7,096 nt of DNA from Chloroflexota bacterium (GTDB taxonomy: Bacteria; Chloroflexota; Dehalococcoidia; Dehalococcoidales; WRFJ01). The position numbers and the translations under genes are program-made. This document shows positions 6,893-7,096 of this stretch, in pieces. Location: NCBI GenBank assembly GCA_009778865.1, contig WRFJ01000042.1, positions 1-7,096 on the forward strand. The letters are read 5' to 3'. The notes beneath the pieces are model-generated. The model was not told the origin of the DNA. It was given only the letters and a program-made list of their open reading frames with translations, and did no database searches. Positions within the stretch are counted from its first letter, which is position 1, and each line of letters opens with the position of its first letter.

Positions 6893-7010
6893 TATATTTC
6901 CATCAGTTTTTTACTATTCTACCGCAAGCATTATTGTTAAATTTATTCTTACTATATAATCTTGTAAAGAGATAAAAATTTGATAGTGTTCACTGATATA
7001 TAGCGAGAGC
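6893..7010. other. AT-rich intergenic stretch, no gene seen
   Basis: Between the nrdR promoter and the terminal-repeat-like sequence I find no supported open frame, RNA gene, riboswitch or terminator. The DNA is rich in A/T runs, which could supply upstream promoter elements. No cobalamin riboswitch features are visible. Confidence 0.5.
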
Positions 7011-7023
7011 AGTCTGTTGAAAT
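7011..7023 (+). repeat. Terminal-repeat-like sequence resembling the IS end
   Basis: agtctgttgaaat shares an uninterrupted 11-base match, gtctgttgaaa, with bases 3-13 of the IS left repeat, and also resembles the inner right-end copy. It lies 3 bases past the stop of the edge reading frame. It could be the tip of a second, related element whose body extends beyond the window. Confidence 0.45.
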
Positions 7024-7026
7024 CTC

Positions 7027-7096
7027 TTAAAGGTAGCCGGTGTTGTTAAAGCCTGCCAAAGCTTCAAGGAAAGGTCTACCATTGACTCTTTTTGCA
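7027..7096 (-). CDS. Partial C-terminal end of an unrecognised reading frame, possibly mobile-element protein
   Basis: Reading from the window edge on the minus strand gives 22 residues that include NGRPFLEALAGFNNTGYL and then TAA at 7029-7027. The composition looks protein-like, and the stop lies just inside a sequence resembling the IS terminal repeat, as expected for the 3' end of a transposase gene. I do not recognise the family, and it does not match the C-terminus of the transposase at 87-1034. The opposite strand is also open across this short stretch, so the coding strand is not certain. Confidence 0.3.
   Translation of the reverse strand, partial: AKRVNGRPFLEALAGFNNTGYL

Noticed and set aside
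6931..6960. Plus-strand promoter with TATAAT at 6955-6960
   Set aside because: The nearest -35-like hexamers are poor or mis-spaced (15 bases for TTGTTA), the region is very AT-rich, and no plus-strand gene follows.

Overview
This is a low-GC bacterial segment. Gene content and style (nrdR, a B12-dependent class II ribonucleotide reductase, strong Shine-Dalgarno sites, short gaps and overlaps) suggest a Gram-positive anaerobe or facultative anaerobe of the Clostridia type. No taxonomic marker is present, so this is inference.

Layout. Positions 1-1181 are an IS5-family insertion sequence. The window begins exactly on its left terminal repeat, as a contig edge broken at a repeat would. Its transposase frame carries an in-frame TAG at codon 86. 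Positions 1182-1513 hold no intact gene, only uncertain open stretches on the minus strand that may be a decayed gene cut by the IS. Positions 1514-6799 are one minus-strand gene cluster, transcribed right to left: nrdR, nrdJ, a NYN-domain (PIN-like) protein, and an uncharacterised radical SAM protein. Gaps are 3 and 23 nt, and the last pair overlaps by 8 nt, so a single operon is likely. Upstream of nrdR (6800-6892) is a sigma-A-like promoter and two 16-bp NrdR boxes whose centres are 32 bp apart. The right edge (7011-7096) carries a sequence like the IS terminal repeat, followed by the apparent C-terminal end of another minus-strand reading frame, possibly a second mobile element.

How it works together. 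NrdR should sense nucleotide status through its ATP-cone and repress its own promoter through the paired boxes, which overlap the predicted transcription start. Through that promoter it would control NrdJ, the adenosylcobalamin-dependent enzyme that makes deoxyribonucleotides. The NYN and radical SAM genes would be co-expressed with it, but their link to deoxynucleotide supply is unknown.

The observations most worth following are the well-placed internal ribosome binding site and ATG at nrdJ codon 132 (a possible short NrdJ lacking a 131-residue N-terminal region), the NYN/radical SAM pair inside an NrdR regulon, and the transposase amber codon in a window where every readable CDS ends in TAA. 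No clearly new multi-gene system could be demonstrated from the sequence alone.
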